64,000 nucleotides of DNA from the IMG/VR virus record IMGVR_UViG_3300021197_001995, positions 1 to 64,000 of that record; one strand, written 5' to 3'. Numbering within the stretch: position 1 is the first letter of the stretch; each line of letters opens with the position of its first letter. Of this stretch, positions 32,613-45,200 are shown piece after piece. The notes below the pieces were generated by a model. The model saw nothing but the letters and a program-made list of their open reading frames with translations. It had not been told where the DNA came from and made no database searches. The DNA comes from a virus. The position numbers were made by a program, and so were the translations under genes.

Positions 32613-34418
32613 ATGTCAAAAAACAACAAAAGAGGCTCTTCGGATACCAATTTCGCAAATGTAACGTTTGATGAGATAAAAGAAAGGCTGGTAAACAGAG
32701 CAAAAATCTACTATCCAGACACTTATAAAGATTTTAACGAATCCAGCTTCGGATCAATGATGATCGACTTAATCTCCCTTGTGGGAGAGCAATTAAACTT
32801 CTATACTCAATTTGTAGCGAATGAAAATTACATCTCATCAACTAGAACAGTTCAAGGAATGACGGCCGCGGCCAACCGTGAAGGGATACAGATCTCAAAC
32901 AACTACACTAGTGTGGGAACGGTCAACTTTTACGCGCGAATCCCGGCAGATTCAATCATGTCTGGACCGGACAAATCTTATCAATTCACGCTTCTCCGCG
33001 GCGCCATAGTCGCTAACGATTCTGGCGGAGTGTTCACGGTCTCAGAAGACGTGATAGTTGACACTAACACCGACAACATAATAGGTACAGAATATACAGA
33101 TGATGGGTCTAGAATAACATACTATGTCTACGAGATCGAAGTGCCAGTTGTATCTGGAGAAGAAAGAACATTTACTGCCGACATAGGAACTTATAGGAAA
33201 TTTTTGAAACTTGAAGTGAAAGATGACACTGTAAGTTCTATTCTGAGCGTCGTGGATTCTAACGGCAATGAATTCTTTGAGGTCCCAAACCTGAGCCACG
33301 ATGTCGTTTACAAAGAGGTGTTAGACAGGAAGAACAACGACCCAAACACGCCATCTAGGTTAGTACCGACTCCTGCCCCTAGAAGGTTTGAAGTTAGGTT
33401 TGAGGGGGATAGGACATTTTTAGTATTCGGATTCGGATCCGAGAGCACTCTCAAGGTAAAGGGGGTGGCCAACCCTAGTGATCTGGCCCTCGACAGATCA
33501 GGGAGAAGTTATGTCTCTGACACCGCATTCGATCCTTCGAAATTATTATCTAGTAATAAGTTCGGGGTATCACCACAAAACACGACCCTGACGATTGTTT
33601 ATAGATCTAACACTTCGGAAAACTCAAACGCCGCAGCTAACACAATAAAAAATGTGGTCTCCGCGGAGTTGTTATTCAACTCAGAAGAAACGCTTGATAA
33701 AGCAAAGCTGAGCCACATTAGATCTTCAATGGCCTGCACTAATCTTGAGGCTATAAATGGATCCCTGACTTTTAACTCAACTCAAGAAATTGCAGAAACC
33801 ATACGTTCCGCCAGAGGCTCCCGCGGCCGCGCTGTCACTTTGCAAGATTACACAGCTATGTGCTACACTATGCCCTCAAAATTCGGATCAGTGTACAGAG
33901 TCTCTATACTTAAAGATGACAATGACTTGAAGAGGAACTTAAACCTTTTCGCAATAAGCCAAAGCAAGGACGGATTCCTCCAGGCGCCAAGCAAGGTTTT
34001 GAAAGAAAACCTAAAAAGGTGGTTAAATGTAGGAAGGATGGTTTCAGACACAATAGATATCTTTCCTGCAACCATACTAAACCTAGGAATTTATTTCGAC
34101 GCAGTGCTGTCGAACAGAGTCAATAAAGCCACGGCACTGTCAGAGATAAGAAGTAATCTATTTTCAGAACTTAAACTTTCAACACCACAAATCGGACAGT
34201 ACTTCTCAGTGGGAGAAATTGAGAAAATACTAAACAACATGCCAATGATTTCCAGAGTCAATAACGTAAAGATTTTACTCAAAACGGGGCAGAACTATTC
34301 AGATACAAGATTCAGTGTTTCAACTAATGTTTCCCATGACGGAAGCTTAATTTATGTCCCGTCTAATTTTATTTGGGAAGTTAAGTACGAAGAAGATATA
34401 ACAGGAAAAATAGAATAA
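32613..34418 (+). CDS. Baseplate wedge protein, gp6/baseplate-J-like
   Basis: 601 residues. The N-terminus (TFDEIKERLVNRAKIYYPD; ESSFGSMMIDLISLVGEQLNFY; NENYISSTRTVQGM) has the pattern of gp6/baseplate J proteins, in which a short helical start leads to repeated beta domains. The C-terminal part (GQYFSVGEIEKILNNMP; VNNVKI) also matches. It forms the wedge ring around the hub. The ATG at 32613 has GGAG upstream; a TTG at 32598 is possible but weaker. The stop overlaps the next ATG. Confidence 0.8.
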   Translation: MSKNNKRGSSDTNFANVTFDEIKERLVNRAKIYYPDTYKDFNESSFGSMMIDLISLVGEQLNFYTQFVANENYISSTRTVQGMTAAANREGIQISNNYTSVGTVNFYARIPADSIMSGPDKSYQFTLLRGAIVANDSGGVFTVSEDVIVDTNTDNIIGTEYTDDGSRITYYVYEIEVPVVSGEERTFTADIGTYRKFLKLEVKDDTVSSILSVVDSNGNEFFEVPNLSHDVVYKEVLDRKNNDPNTPSRLVPTPAPRRFEVRFEGDRTFLVFGFGSESTLKVKGVANPSDLALDRSGRSYVSDTAFDPSKLLSSNKFGVSPQNTTLTIVYRSNTSENSNAAANTIKNVVSAELLFNSEETLDKAKLSHIRSSMACTNLEAINGSLTFNSTQEIAETIRSARGSRGRAVTLQDYTAMCYTMPSKFGSVYRVSILKDDNDLKRNLNLFAISQSKDGFLQAPSKVLKENLKRWLNVGRMVSDTIDIFPATILNLGIYFDAVLSNRVNKATALSEIRSNLFSELKLSTPQIGQYFSVGEIEKILNNMPMISRVNNVKILLKTGQNYSDTRFSVSTNVSHDGSLIYVPSNFIWEVKYEEDITGKIE

Positions 34419-36238
34419 TGTCAATTAAAAGATTTATAGCAAACAAAGATAACACAATCACGGACGCATTCAATCCCGGTAACAGAACCAGGGGCACATC
34501 GTCCAACATGGGCGCCTCGGACAGCGCGGAAATATTCTCCATTTATGCCCAAGCGAATACCAGCTCCCTCGAACGCGCACGCGCATTATTTGAATTCCCA
34601 ATCCAAGAAATCCTAACGTCAAGAAACGCAGGAAAGATCCAAGCCTCAGGGTCAGCTACTTTTAGATTAAAGATTTTCAACGTAGAGCATACGTCTACAA
34701 CTCCAGAAGACTTTAAACTCGTAGTATCTCCGCTCTTAGAACCCTGGAGCGAAGGTATCGGACTAGACATGGAAACGTATACGGACAAATATGCTTCAAA
34801 TTGGTTGTCATCCAGCCTTGCTACCGCCTGGAAATACCCGGGATCCACTCACGCGGATTCCATAAAAGAAGACTTTGCTCTTAATGCAACTAGTGAGAAT
34901 TACGAACAAACTTTCTCAACAGGCCACGAAGATTTATCTATAGATGTAACTCCGCTTGTAGAAAAATGGCTGTTACATGAAGCTGGAAACTCTATAAAGG
35001 CATCCGGATCAATACAATTAACCGGTGTCCCAACATCCGGCCACCAGATAAAGCTGTATACTTATGGGGGAGATAATCACTTGTTTCAGTTTTCGACATC
35101 ATCAGTGAACGGAGACTCACTCTCTTACGTTGAGATTGCAGCAGGAGACATACCCGCTACCAGAAACAACCTTTTGACCTCAATAAGCGCCACAAGTAAA
35201 TTTACTGGCCAGGCCGCCGCCACAGATAAAGTTATAGTAAAGCAAGTGACGAGCGGGTTTTATGGAAACACTAAGATTTCTTCTAGCGCAGGTACACCAA
35301 TAGCTGCAGTAAACTTCGCCGGCGGAACAGGAATCGTGAATTATGGTCTAGTCGCGAAGCTTTCCGGATCCGCAGAAACTGGGGCGACCAAAGCATCTTA
35401 TTACACTAAGCGTTTCTCAACCAGAAAATCAGAATTCTTCATGAAGCGCCCGGTAATAGAAGTTCAACAGTCTGTGGTCATAACAGACGACCGAGGCAAT
35501 TTAATTAAATCTTCTGTCTTGGCAGAAGAAAAAGATAATTTAAATAAAATTTATTTCTACAACTACATTAATAACTCCCTCAAGGACATACCCTCCGCGG
35601 CAATACCCAATGGACTGATCGTAAGGTTAGCCACTTCTTCAGCCGGCAGCGCGGATGTGGAATTACACGGTCCAAATACTCACGGGCGCCATGCATTGGC
35701 TACTAAGATTTCCACAGGAGTATACGAGGCCCAGTTCGGATACAGCGGCTCTGTATCAACGCTTTATGATGTTTGGCAGGTTTCAGGAAGCAACCCAGCA
35801 ATTTATACAGGTTCAGCAATGAAAGTGAATTCTTTAGCCTTTCAACAACGCAAGGGAAATCAAGATTACACAATAAATATAACCAACTTAAAACCCTCTT
35901 ACAGAGCAGACGAAGTTGAAACTTTTAGAGTGTATACTAGAAACAAAGACTGGTCACAGAATGTGTACACCAAAGCAACACAGACGGCGCCAGTAGACAC
36001 TATAAAAGAATCATTCTATAGCGTGAAGAGAGTAGCGGACAATCATGAAGTAATCTCTTACTCAACATCAAGCGCAACCGCGTATTCAAAACTATCTTAC
36101 GATGCAAGTGGTTCTTTTTTCGATTTGGATATGTCAATTCTAGAACCAAACTATTTATATGAAGTAAGCATCTTGAGCAAGCAAGATGATAGCTATGTAG
36201 AACAAAAAGAAAAGTTTAGGTTTAGAATAGATCCATGA
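34418..36238 (+). CDS. Virion structural protein with DNRLRE-like N-terminal domain
   Basis: 606 residues. It begins SIKRFIANKDNTITDAFNPG, then EFPIQEIL and FRLKIFNVEHTS, a beta-sandwich pattern I associate with DNRLRE-type domains in marine phage structural proteins. Residues 195-307 contain one copy of the repeated tail domain (GHQIKLYTY through GFYGNTKI to FAGGTG). The C-terminal part looks like Ig/FN3-type strands. It sits between the gp6-like protein and the giant fibre, so an outer-wedge or fibre-attachment role is likely. Confidence 0.65.
   Translation: MSIKRFIANKDNTITDAFNPGNRTRGTSSNMGASDSAEIFSIYAQANTSSLERARALFEFPIQEILTSRNAGKIQASGSATFRLKIFNVEHTSTTPEDFKLVVSPLLEPWSEGIGLDMETYTDKYASNWLSSSLATAWKYPGSTHADSIKEDFALNATSENYEQTFSTGHEDLSIDVTPLVEKWLLHEAGNSIKASGSIQLTGVPTSGHQIKLYTYGGDNHLFQFSTSSVNGDSLSYVEIAAGDIPATRNNLLTSISATSKFTGQAAATDKVIVKQVTSGFYGNTKISSSAGTPIAAVNFAGGTGIVNYGLVAKLSGSAETGATKASYYTKRFSTRKSEFFMKRPVIEVQQSVVITDDRGNLIKSSVLAEEKDNLNKIYFYNYINNSLKDIPSAAIPNGLIVRLATSSAGSADVELHGPNTHGRHALATKISTGVYEAQFGYSGSVSTLYDVWQVSGSNPAIYTGSAMKVNSLAFQQRKGNQDYTINITNLKPSYRADEVETFRVYTRNKDWSQNVYTKATQTAPVDTIKESFYSVKRVADNHEVISYSTSSATAYSKLSYDASGSFFDLDMSILEPNYLYEVSILSKQDDSYVEQKEKFRFRIDP
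35003..35337 (+). repeat. Repeated tail domain, copy A
   Basis: Most divergent copy: beta strands, then KVIVKQVTSGFYGNTKI and NFAGGTG. The ending matches the common pattern of LTQ, GxxGNT and FxGG. Confidence 0.55.
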
Positions 36239-39200
36239 CAGATTACAGCAAAGAAATAAGACACTTAACATCAAGAGAGAGAGAAGAGTTTTTCAAGAAG
36301 AAGAAAGTTCATTTTCACAATGAAAAGGATCGACTACTAAGTAGTGATCTTGAGAGTGATAATGAAATGAAGAAATACTCGGAATTGATCAAATCATTTA
36401 GGCCCGATGTTAAAGCAAAGCATCCTGGCACATTCTCTTTTTACGGAAGCGCAGAGCAATACTATAAAGACGCGATATATAACATACTTAATTATTATCC
36501 GTTTGATGGAACAAAAGAAGAGGTATTGAAGTGGTACCTAGAGTCACCGCAAATCGACGTCGCTCTTCTCCGGCAGTTTTGGCCAACAAGTGTCGGCCAT
36601 CTAGATTTTAAATATAGCGAATACTTGCCTTTTTATGCCGGCCCGCAGTCTATACCGGAAGCGGAGTTTTTGGGAAAATACACCAAAGGTGAAACCGCGT
36701 TAAAAATAGGGGGAGAAAAGGGGAACACTGCTGAATTTTGGCTGCAAAAAGTCGATTTCAATTCTGACACGGCGGCCCAAGAAACGATCTTTCATATAGG
36801 AACGCACCCTGGGAAGAAAAACGCGTCTGAATCGGCGAATTTCAAAGTATATCTTTCTGCGACTGCATCTGGAAATCCTTTTCATTTGACCTATAAGTCT
36901 GGTACGATAGGGGCAACAGATCTGCAGTTAAATACAAAGTCACTCACAAGACCGGCCGTCGCTGATTCTAAATGGCATCACTATGCATTCAAGATAACAG
37001 AAGAAAACACAAAATTAATAATTAAAACGTACATCGACGGCCAATTTGATGCAACAACGGAACATTCAATGGGATCAACGATGGGCACAGTTGACACCTA
37101 TATGGCTGGTGCACTCGCGGCTAACATTTCAGACACAACCGGTAATTTGTCCGGCTCATTAGACGACTTTAGATTTTGGAAAGGCGCCCGAACTGAAAAA
37201 CAAATATCTAAATTTTACGATAAAAAAGTGTACGCGTCAGACACTACTAAGTTAAACTACGACTCGCAATTGGGAGTACATTTTTCATTTAATAAAAAGC
37301 CTGTAGGTGTTAGTGATAAAGATAGTCTGGTGCTCGATTCATCCGGAAACGATGTTTTGGGTAGAATAAAAAACTACTCGACTACTTGCAGGAGGGACAC
37401 TTCTGCGATTGACCTGCACTCTGCAAGTGCAAACACAGAATCTCCCGACCCGGTTCTTGATTATGCCAATCCTCTTGTGGTGGCCTTGTCTGAAGAGTTA
37501 GAGAAGATAGGTAAATCTTATGATAAGAACAATAACAAAACCTTAAAAACCTACCTACCAGACTGGACGAAAAAAGAATCCAAAGATTCTCAGTCGCATA
37601 AAGAATTCGAGCTATTGCTTCAAATTCTGGCGACAGAATTCGATGCAATAAAAATGAAGCTCGATTCAGTAAGAAAATTAAGCGCGCCAGAGTATTCTGA
37701 AGCTTTTCACCTCTCGGACACCCAAGCAGAAGGTACAGCAAACGTCAAGATATACTCAGAGTGCGGAGATAGCATTTACTTCAACTGCGCGGACAATGAT
37801 TTGGATCATGATCTAATAGCAGGCAATGAGATCGATTTTTCAAAAAAACTCTTAGAAGATATGGGACTGGAGTTGCCGAACAACTTGCTGCTGTTTCTTG
37901 CAACGCCGGAAGAAGAAGCTCACTCTATAGTCGAAAAACAAACATTAGAAAGAAGCATCTATGAAACGCGACAATTGATGTATAAGGCTCTCGCGAACGC
38001 CTATACGTTCGCTGGTTCACGTAAGGGCGCCGAAAGCTCTTACAACTCTGTACTGAACTCTGTAGCTCTAGGTAACGAGGTCATTTCTACTAACATAATG
38101 GGCCAAAACGCAGATCTGTTTGTAACTGACGCGAAATCTGATAATATTTCTAAGGATATGAAAAGTATTTCATTCGCACAAAACCGGGATGTGACACTGT
38201 TTTTGGATAACACGCTCAGCCAAGACAGAACATTTTTAAAGGCAGACCAAGAAGAGACAGAATATACGTTTGAAGGTACTTTTATCTTTCCAACAAAATC
38301 CTCTCTAGAATACGACATTTCGTCGTCTTCAATTTTTGGATTACACCAGGTTGCTGGAACAAATGGAACCCTAACAACGTCGTCACCAGACAAGGCCAGT
38401 TTTCAGGTTTTTGTCGACAAGGAAAATGAGTCATCTTCAAGTGCAAAATTTACCTTAAAGTCAAGTTCCGGAATAATAAGCGACATAAGTACAGATCTAA
38501 TCTACAGTGTCTATGACAATCAACCATGGAACATAGCGCTTAGAATAATAAAAGAGTCAGACAGTAAATTTATGCCACAAAACGCGTCAACTGTATTCAA
38601 AGTGCAGCTTCTAGGGCACAGCTATATAGGGTCTGAGTTGGTGGAAAGTTTTAAAATAGAGTCAGAAATCACCCAGGCTCAGTTTCAAAATTTTCGACAA
38701 TCGCACAAAACTGTATTTATAGGCGCTCATAGAACAAACATAACAGGTAATCTGATAGATTCTAGTGACATCAAAGTCGTGGACTTTAACGGCTGGAAAG
38801 CTATGTTGACAGATGAGGAACTCAAATTGAGGGCCCAGAACCCTGAACGTTATGGCAGGAATCAAAGCTTTATCTCTAAGGATTTACAAAACAATAAATC
38901 AACAGCAAGAGATCTTATTTTTAGAATGTCCCCTTATGCTTTATCGGATCTAGATTCAGAAAACAAAGTTTATTTGTATGACCTTTCAGATGGCTCTGTA
39001 GAACTTAAAGAAAAATACGGAGATCTTATAGGGTCTAGGTACAACTTTAAGTCAACAGCCTTTTCTTCGGATTTGAAGAACGTAATACATCAGGAATTCA
39101 TTTCTGTTATGGAAAATACGCCCATACAGAATCTTTATGGAAAAGATGGAATTCAGATAAAATCCAACGATTTTAACAAGTTTGACGTTGACTCTCGCCC

Positions 39201-42200
39201 AGAGATAAAAATCATGTCATTTGAAAAGAGCATGTATCGATCAATCTCCAAAGAGATGATTAATTTTATTTGCGGGATATCATCATACAACAACCTCATA
39301 GGCACCCCAGTAAATAAATATAGGAAGAAGTATAAATTATTGGACCACCTGAGAGGCCAGTTCTTTGAGGGGGTCAAAAACGATAACCAGTTCGAAAGGT
39401 ACGTGAAATACTATCGATGGATTGATAAGACAATCGGTGAGTTCTTAGAGCAATTAGTACCAGCGTCCATGAGGTCAAACACTGGCATAGAAAACGTAGT
39501 GGAATCTCACACTCTTGAAAGGAATAAGTACGATCACAAAATTGTAAAGATTAACACGAAAGACTTAGACCTGTCGACTAATTTATTATCAATTAATGAG
39601 CTTTTGTATGATTGGGAACATGGTCATTATTCACCCACGGAAGCAGACCATTGTCTTTGGCATCGCGACCGCGCACCTAGAGCTACAATTAGAGAAAGTT
39701 ATCAAAAGGCCCTGACAACTGTAGTGACGGGCTCTAACCACGGCTCACACTTTAGAAACTACGCACTCCGTAACCTGGTGAAGCCGTATAAGTACGCTGC
39801 AGACAAGCAACTAGATCTAAAAGTTGGGTCAAACAGGCGCGCCAACGTAATAGAAGACCTATACAAAATCATCAACGAAGGTAAAGAGATAACTCTCAAA
39901 AGTGAAGACGTCTACGAATTCAAGAAATGTAACGATGTCTTGGATCCGAACGAGAAGAAGAAATTTACAGCAAAAGTAGATGTCTCAGGTACATCCGGCT
40001 ATCTAGACGGAGACGCAGACTTGATTTTACCTTTCAGTCTTTTTAGTTCATCCGCAGGTATCGACTTCACGGACTTCCAGCGAGGCATGATGATAACAAA
40101 CAATCATGACGACACGGCTACATTGCAGAGCCCATGGATAAGAGAGAACGTAGGAGGCATGCCTCACCGAAGAGTCAAGTTTAACAGTTTAAGTAAAGAT
40201 GCAAACGGTAAAGACAAGGATAGGCCCGAAGCATACGACATAAACAATGTCATGACTGCAGCCACCGCAACTTTCACTTTTGGGGATACTGAGTTCGATG
40301 ACACCAATAATGCTTCGATAACACTTACTGATGCTGCAGGTCTATCAAAAACTTATGTAATCCGGAATGATTATGGCGCTTCCTCTGCGCTTGAGTTTAA
40401 TGCAGGCGGCAACACGAACGCTGCAGCAGAAAATTTTATCATTCTCGTAAACAGCACCAATGGTCACAACGGAACAATTATCGCGGAGAGAACCAATGGC
40501 GCAATTACTTTGACTCAAGCTACAAAAGGACCATACGGAAATACAGCAATTGCAATCTCAAATTGGAATAACATTACAGATGTTAACGCTCCATCTAAGT
40601 TTTCTGGAGGTACCGCAACATTAAAGGTAAAGGCAAATCCTCGATCTCAATCTATGTTCCACCGAGATCTCGGAGGCGCGCGCTTCTACAACATCGCAAA
40701 CATCAAAACAGAAACATCTGGGTCTCAAACTTTAACGAGAGGAAACTACACAAAGGATTATGAAATCGTCCAAACCATGGGCCGAAACATAAATAATTCA
40801 TATTTGGTCGACATCGAAGGCGCCGGTCTTGAGGGTAATTATTCACCGTCGTCTCTCTTATCTGGAGTTGTGGACTTTTCGACAGAAAGGAACACACCTT
40901 GGCCAAGTATGTTCACGGCCTTGGCCGCCACAGCGACAGTGAAAATTACAGCAGCACCGCTCGAAGGGGAACAGATAACCATAACCTCTCTACAAGGAAC
41001 ACAAAAAACATACACAGTAGCCAACTCAGAAAATCTATCAGCCCGGAATTTTGTCAAAAGTACGTTCAAGTTAACATCTTTGAGTCTGGTATCTTGTATT
41101 AACTCTTCGCATGGTCACGATGGCGAAATTGTCGCATCTTACGACAATGACACTGAAACAATAAACCTGACCCAAAGTACTCCCGGGAAGTCCGGCAATG
41201 TATCTGTCACGCACAACTTGTCCAACACAACCGTAGTCGGATTTACAAACGGCCGCGGCGTCCAAGGAGAGGAAGTGTATGCGCCGCCTGCAAGAGCGCG
41301 AAGAGAACATGTTTTTGTTAATAGGTTTAGTCCAATTGGTACTCCGGAAACACAAGGAGTTTATGGTAGAGATAGAGTATCCGGAGAGTTCTCGATCTAT
41401 AGCACGGTTAACTACAGAAATAGAGTACACAGGGAAGTATATGACAACCTTTCACAAGAGAGATCTGAGCAATTTGGCATTAGACAAAACAGCACCACGC
41501 AGGGATCTATCCATAAGACAAACAGGAACCTTCAGAGGTTTACAGGCTCTGCAGAAACGAGCGAACTCGATTATGCTACTGCTACTTTTACTTTTGGAGA
41601 TACAGAATTTAATGATACAAACAACGCGTCAATAACCCTCATCAACGGTTCTGGGCTCTCAAAAACATATGTCATTAAGAATGATTATGGAGCTTCTGCA
41701 GCAACCGAATTTAATGCCGGCGCTAATGTCGGCGTTGCAGCGGAAAATTTCATACTCCTAGTCAACGGCGCAAACGGACACAATGGTACCATCACTGCCA
41801 CGCGCGTCGGAGGAAAAATAACCCTCACTCAGGCCCATGGTGGCCAAGAAGGAAACACAGCAATCACTGCCTCTAACTGGTCGTCTATTACGGATGTAGA
41901 CGCACCCACGGCATTCCGAGGCGGAGCGTCCCGAGGTTCTAACGCAGATAACTTCTTCGTACAGCATCAGATGCCGCAAAACGACTTCGGGTACTCTTGG
42001 ATAACAGCTTCGGCAAACGAAGATGTATATAGTTTCTTGGGCAAGAACGCTAACCATGGCCACCAGCATACATTTGAATTGTCTGGATTGCTAAAGTCTA
42101 GTCAGACAATCTCTTTCGTAGACTCTTCCCCGATCTCATCAGGCTTAGATTTTATCGGTCTGAACTCGATAGCTGAGAAAACCTTGTCTACTGACACGAA

Positions 42201-45200
42201 TTTAATTTCAACCGCGCCATCAGTGCATTTGAATAGTGTACTTTTGAACCGACAGGGTCCATATGGTTGGCCATCATGGCGCCAGATACGCGGCGGAGAC
42301 CATCCTGTAAGTCGAAAGCTTAGAAGTGACAACTTGTTTTCGATTACAACCAGAGCCACCACCGGAGGTACCAGCGTTTTCCCAGAGTCATACCCGGGCA
42401 ACAGCTTTGATCTTAGCCTCGGCACCAGCGCCGGATCGGTCTCTCGAATACCTGAATTCCCTCGTCGGCCGTATACTAATCCTAGAGAGGTATCAAATTA
42501 CAAAGAAGTTATGATCTCAAATAGGTTCAGGCCAATAAACTTTAGCATTCACTTGATGTCTGAGGATGCCTCCGTAGCCCGAGGTGCATTAAACGACATC
42601 GCTTTTATGAACTCTAGAAACACACAAGAGCTTTATCAGTCATCTTGGTTTTATGATAACTTTTTTGAATCCATAGGTGTAAGCGTTGACGGTACTAGAT
42701 CACGCCCAGAAGATTTACCAACCTTCTCTAGTAAGTTTACCATACAGAACGATTTATCAAAGTTAGCAAATCAAGAGTTGTTTGACAAAATCAGGCTAAA
42801 TGAGAGTAAATTTTACAACAACGCAAACTTGCAAAAACTTAACTTGATGATTAATAGAGTCGAAGGCGAACTGTCACTGCCCTCGATCTTGAAGGAAGTT
42901 AATTATGTGGAAAAGATTTACCCTAGGGAAGTAAACACTTTTACGTCCACCGCTCGAAACCGAAACCTATTCGACTTTTTCGGGTGGAAAACTAGTCGCG
43001 ACTCTCGATCTTTGATCCTCGACGGAAACCTAAGCTATTCTGGTTATTATGCGGTATCGGACGGTGGCATCACCAACAAGCTTTTTCCTATAATAACAAC
43101 AGCGAACCAGCAAAAGGAATTTATAAGCTCATATTTTGATAAGGTCGAATTTGTAGATTTAAATCACATAGATTCGACCGCGGACGTAGCATCCGCTGGT
43201 ATCCATATAACTTCAAGTAAGTGGGTTCTCGATGCCCGCGCGACATTCACTTCTTTGCCAACGAATGTGACTGCTTCTTATTTTACAAGTGGGTCCACCT
43301 GGATGTCGACAAGAACACAAGGGACCAGAGGAGAGGGTATTTTGCAGAACGATTATAGTATCTTCGCTTTGGGTATAAATAATCTTTACGGCGCGCCCCC
43401 AATCTCTCCATTATATAACAGAAGAATGCCACAATCGTATCAAGACAATGAATATTTGTCAGGAGAAAGTCTGTGGAGCATGGGAATTGATCATAAAATC
43501 GGGCCTTTCTATGACGAATACAAAGAATTTTCAAAAGAGTCCAGGATTGTAGGTCAGCAGTACTCTCTGGTTCCAGAATTTACCATGAGTAGATATACGG
43601 AAGATCTATTAAACACTCTAGCAGACAACAACAGTAATTTCGAGCAAGAGATTGAAAATATAGGAGATTTCTTGCAAGTAACAGGGACGACTTATCACAC
43701 GTCCTCACAAGAATTTGAGATCGGTTCAAAGTTTTTCAAGACATACTCAACTAGTGATTTTTTAAAGTACTTCGCAGACTTTGATAGAAACACTCAAAGT
43801 AACGAATTCGAGTTGAGCCCTTTCAGGCTGAACCTTAGGTGCAAGGCCGTAAAAAGATTCTTGCCATACAGAGGGTTTTATCCGGCCGAGCGAGCAGTGC
43901 AACTTTCAGAGATCTTCGCAAGGTGTTATTTGGACGATAGTTCTTACACTTATGAGGAAACACCGGGCGCCCTGAACTTGATTTCTACTTCTGCCAAGAT
44001 AAAGAATCTTCTAGACCTTAAAATACAAAATTCACGCGCCCAAGCGACTAAATTGCTTTTCGGCCCGGGCGTATTGTTCAACTCGATAAAAACCGGAATC
44101 GCGGTGGATTATCCTATTTTTTCATCGTCTAACGGGTCTTTCGACGCAAACATTATAAATTGGAGCACGCAAAATAACTACGTACCGCTCAACGACTTCT
44201 CGCAGATAAGCGCAGGCTCGATAACTTGCGTAACAGGGTCATTAGTAAACTCAACGACTGACTCTGGAATCCCAAGAATTAAGGGATCGGTCTCTAGGAG
44301 GGTTACATTTGACGACTTCCTGGAACCTCATAAAATGTTCGGCGAAAAAATATATGATAACGAACCACATCCAAGCGCCAGTTTATACTACGGCTCCAGT
44401 CTGCACTTTAGGACTCTTGAGCGTCCATTCACCTTTGGCGGATTAAATAGAGATGATACGAAGCGTTACAATGGAGTATCGTTTAATAACACTACTGCAT
44501 CTTTTTATAGGTCAATGAGGCCCTATTCTGCTGCAGCAAATAACTTCGCCTCTGAGGCAGTAGATTTCTTTTTAGAAAAAGGGGAACTTCAAACCCTAAT
44601 GTCTGACCCGGTAGAGCCTCTGTTGACAGAAAATGTTCCGTACACCATGAGAGTGTATTTGTTTAATAATCAAATCTCAATGTATGACAGGCACTCGGCC
44701 TTCGGGCCCCCGGTGCACGACGGAGACATAAACTTCACCACCTATTCTGTCACAACCTATCCGGTCGCCGCCATAGCTGCCCAGGGAAAGATAGATTTCA
44801 GCGACTTTGTGGGTATTGATGCCGAAAGTGCACTGCACAATTTGCAACTTACCTTGACAAGTACGTCCGGACTCTCAAAAACGTATAAATTTAACGGCGG
44901 TACCGCCGGTACGCAAGCGCTCGGCTCGATAAACTTCAGCCATTATGCTGAAGCCCTCGGCGCCGACAATGTATTTGACACAACAACAGTAACAATGAAG
45001 TCAACTTCCGGAAGCACAGTTAAAACTTATGTGTTTACAAGCACCTCTAGTGATGGTGCAACTGGAACCGTCAACGGCAGTTCACAGGTTATAGTGCAGA
45101 CAGATGGAATAGTAAAGTTGTCTGACACTGTAGCCCAGCTAGAAGCCGCCATAGCTCATTCGAATGGTCACAATGGAAAGATCTTGACGTCATACAACTC

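Noticed and set aside
43374-43381. Late promoter TATAAATA inside the giant fibre gene
   Set aside because: It is deep within a coding region with no gene start downstream.
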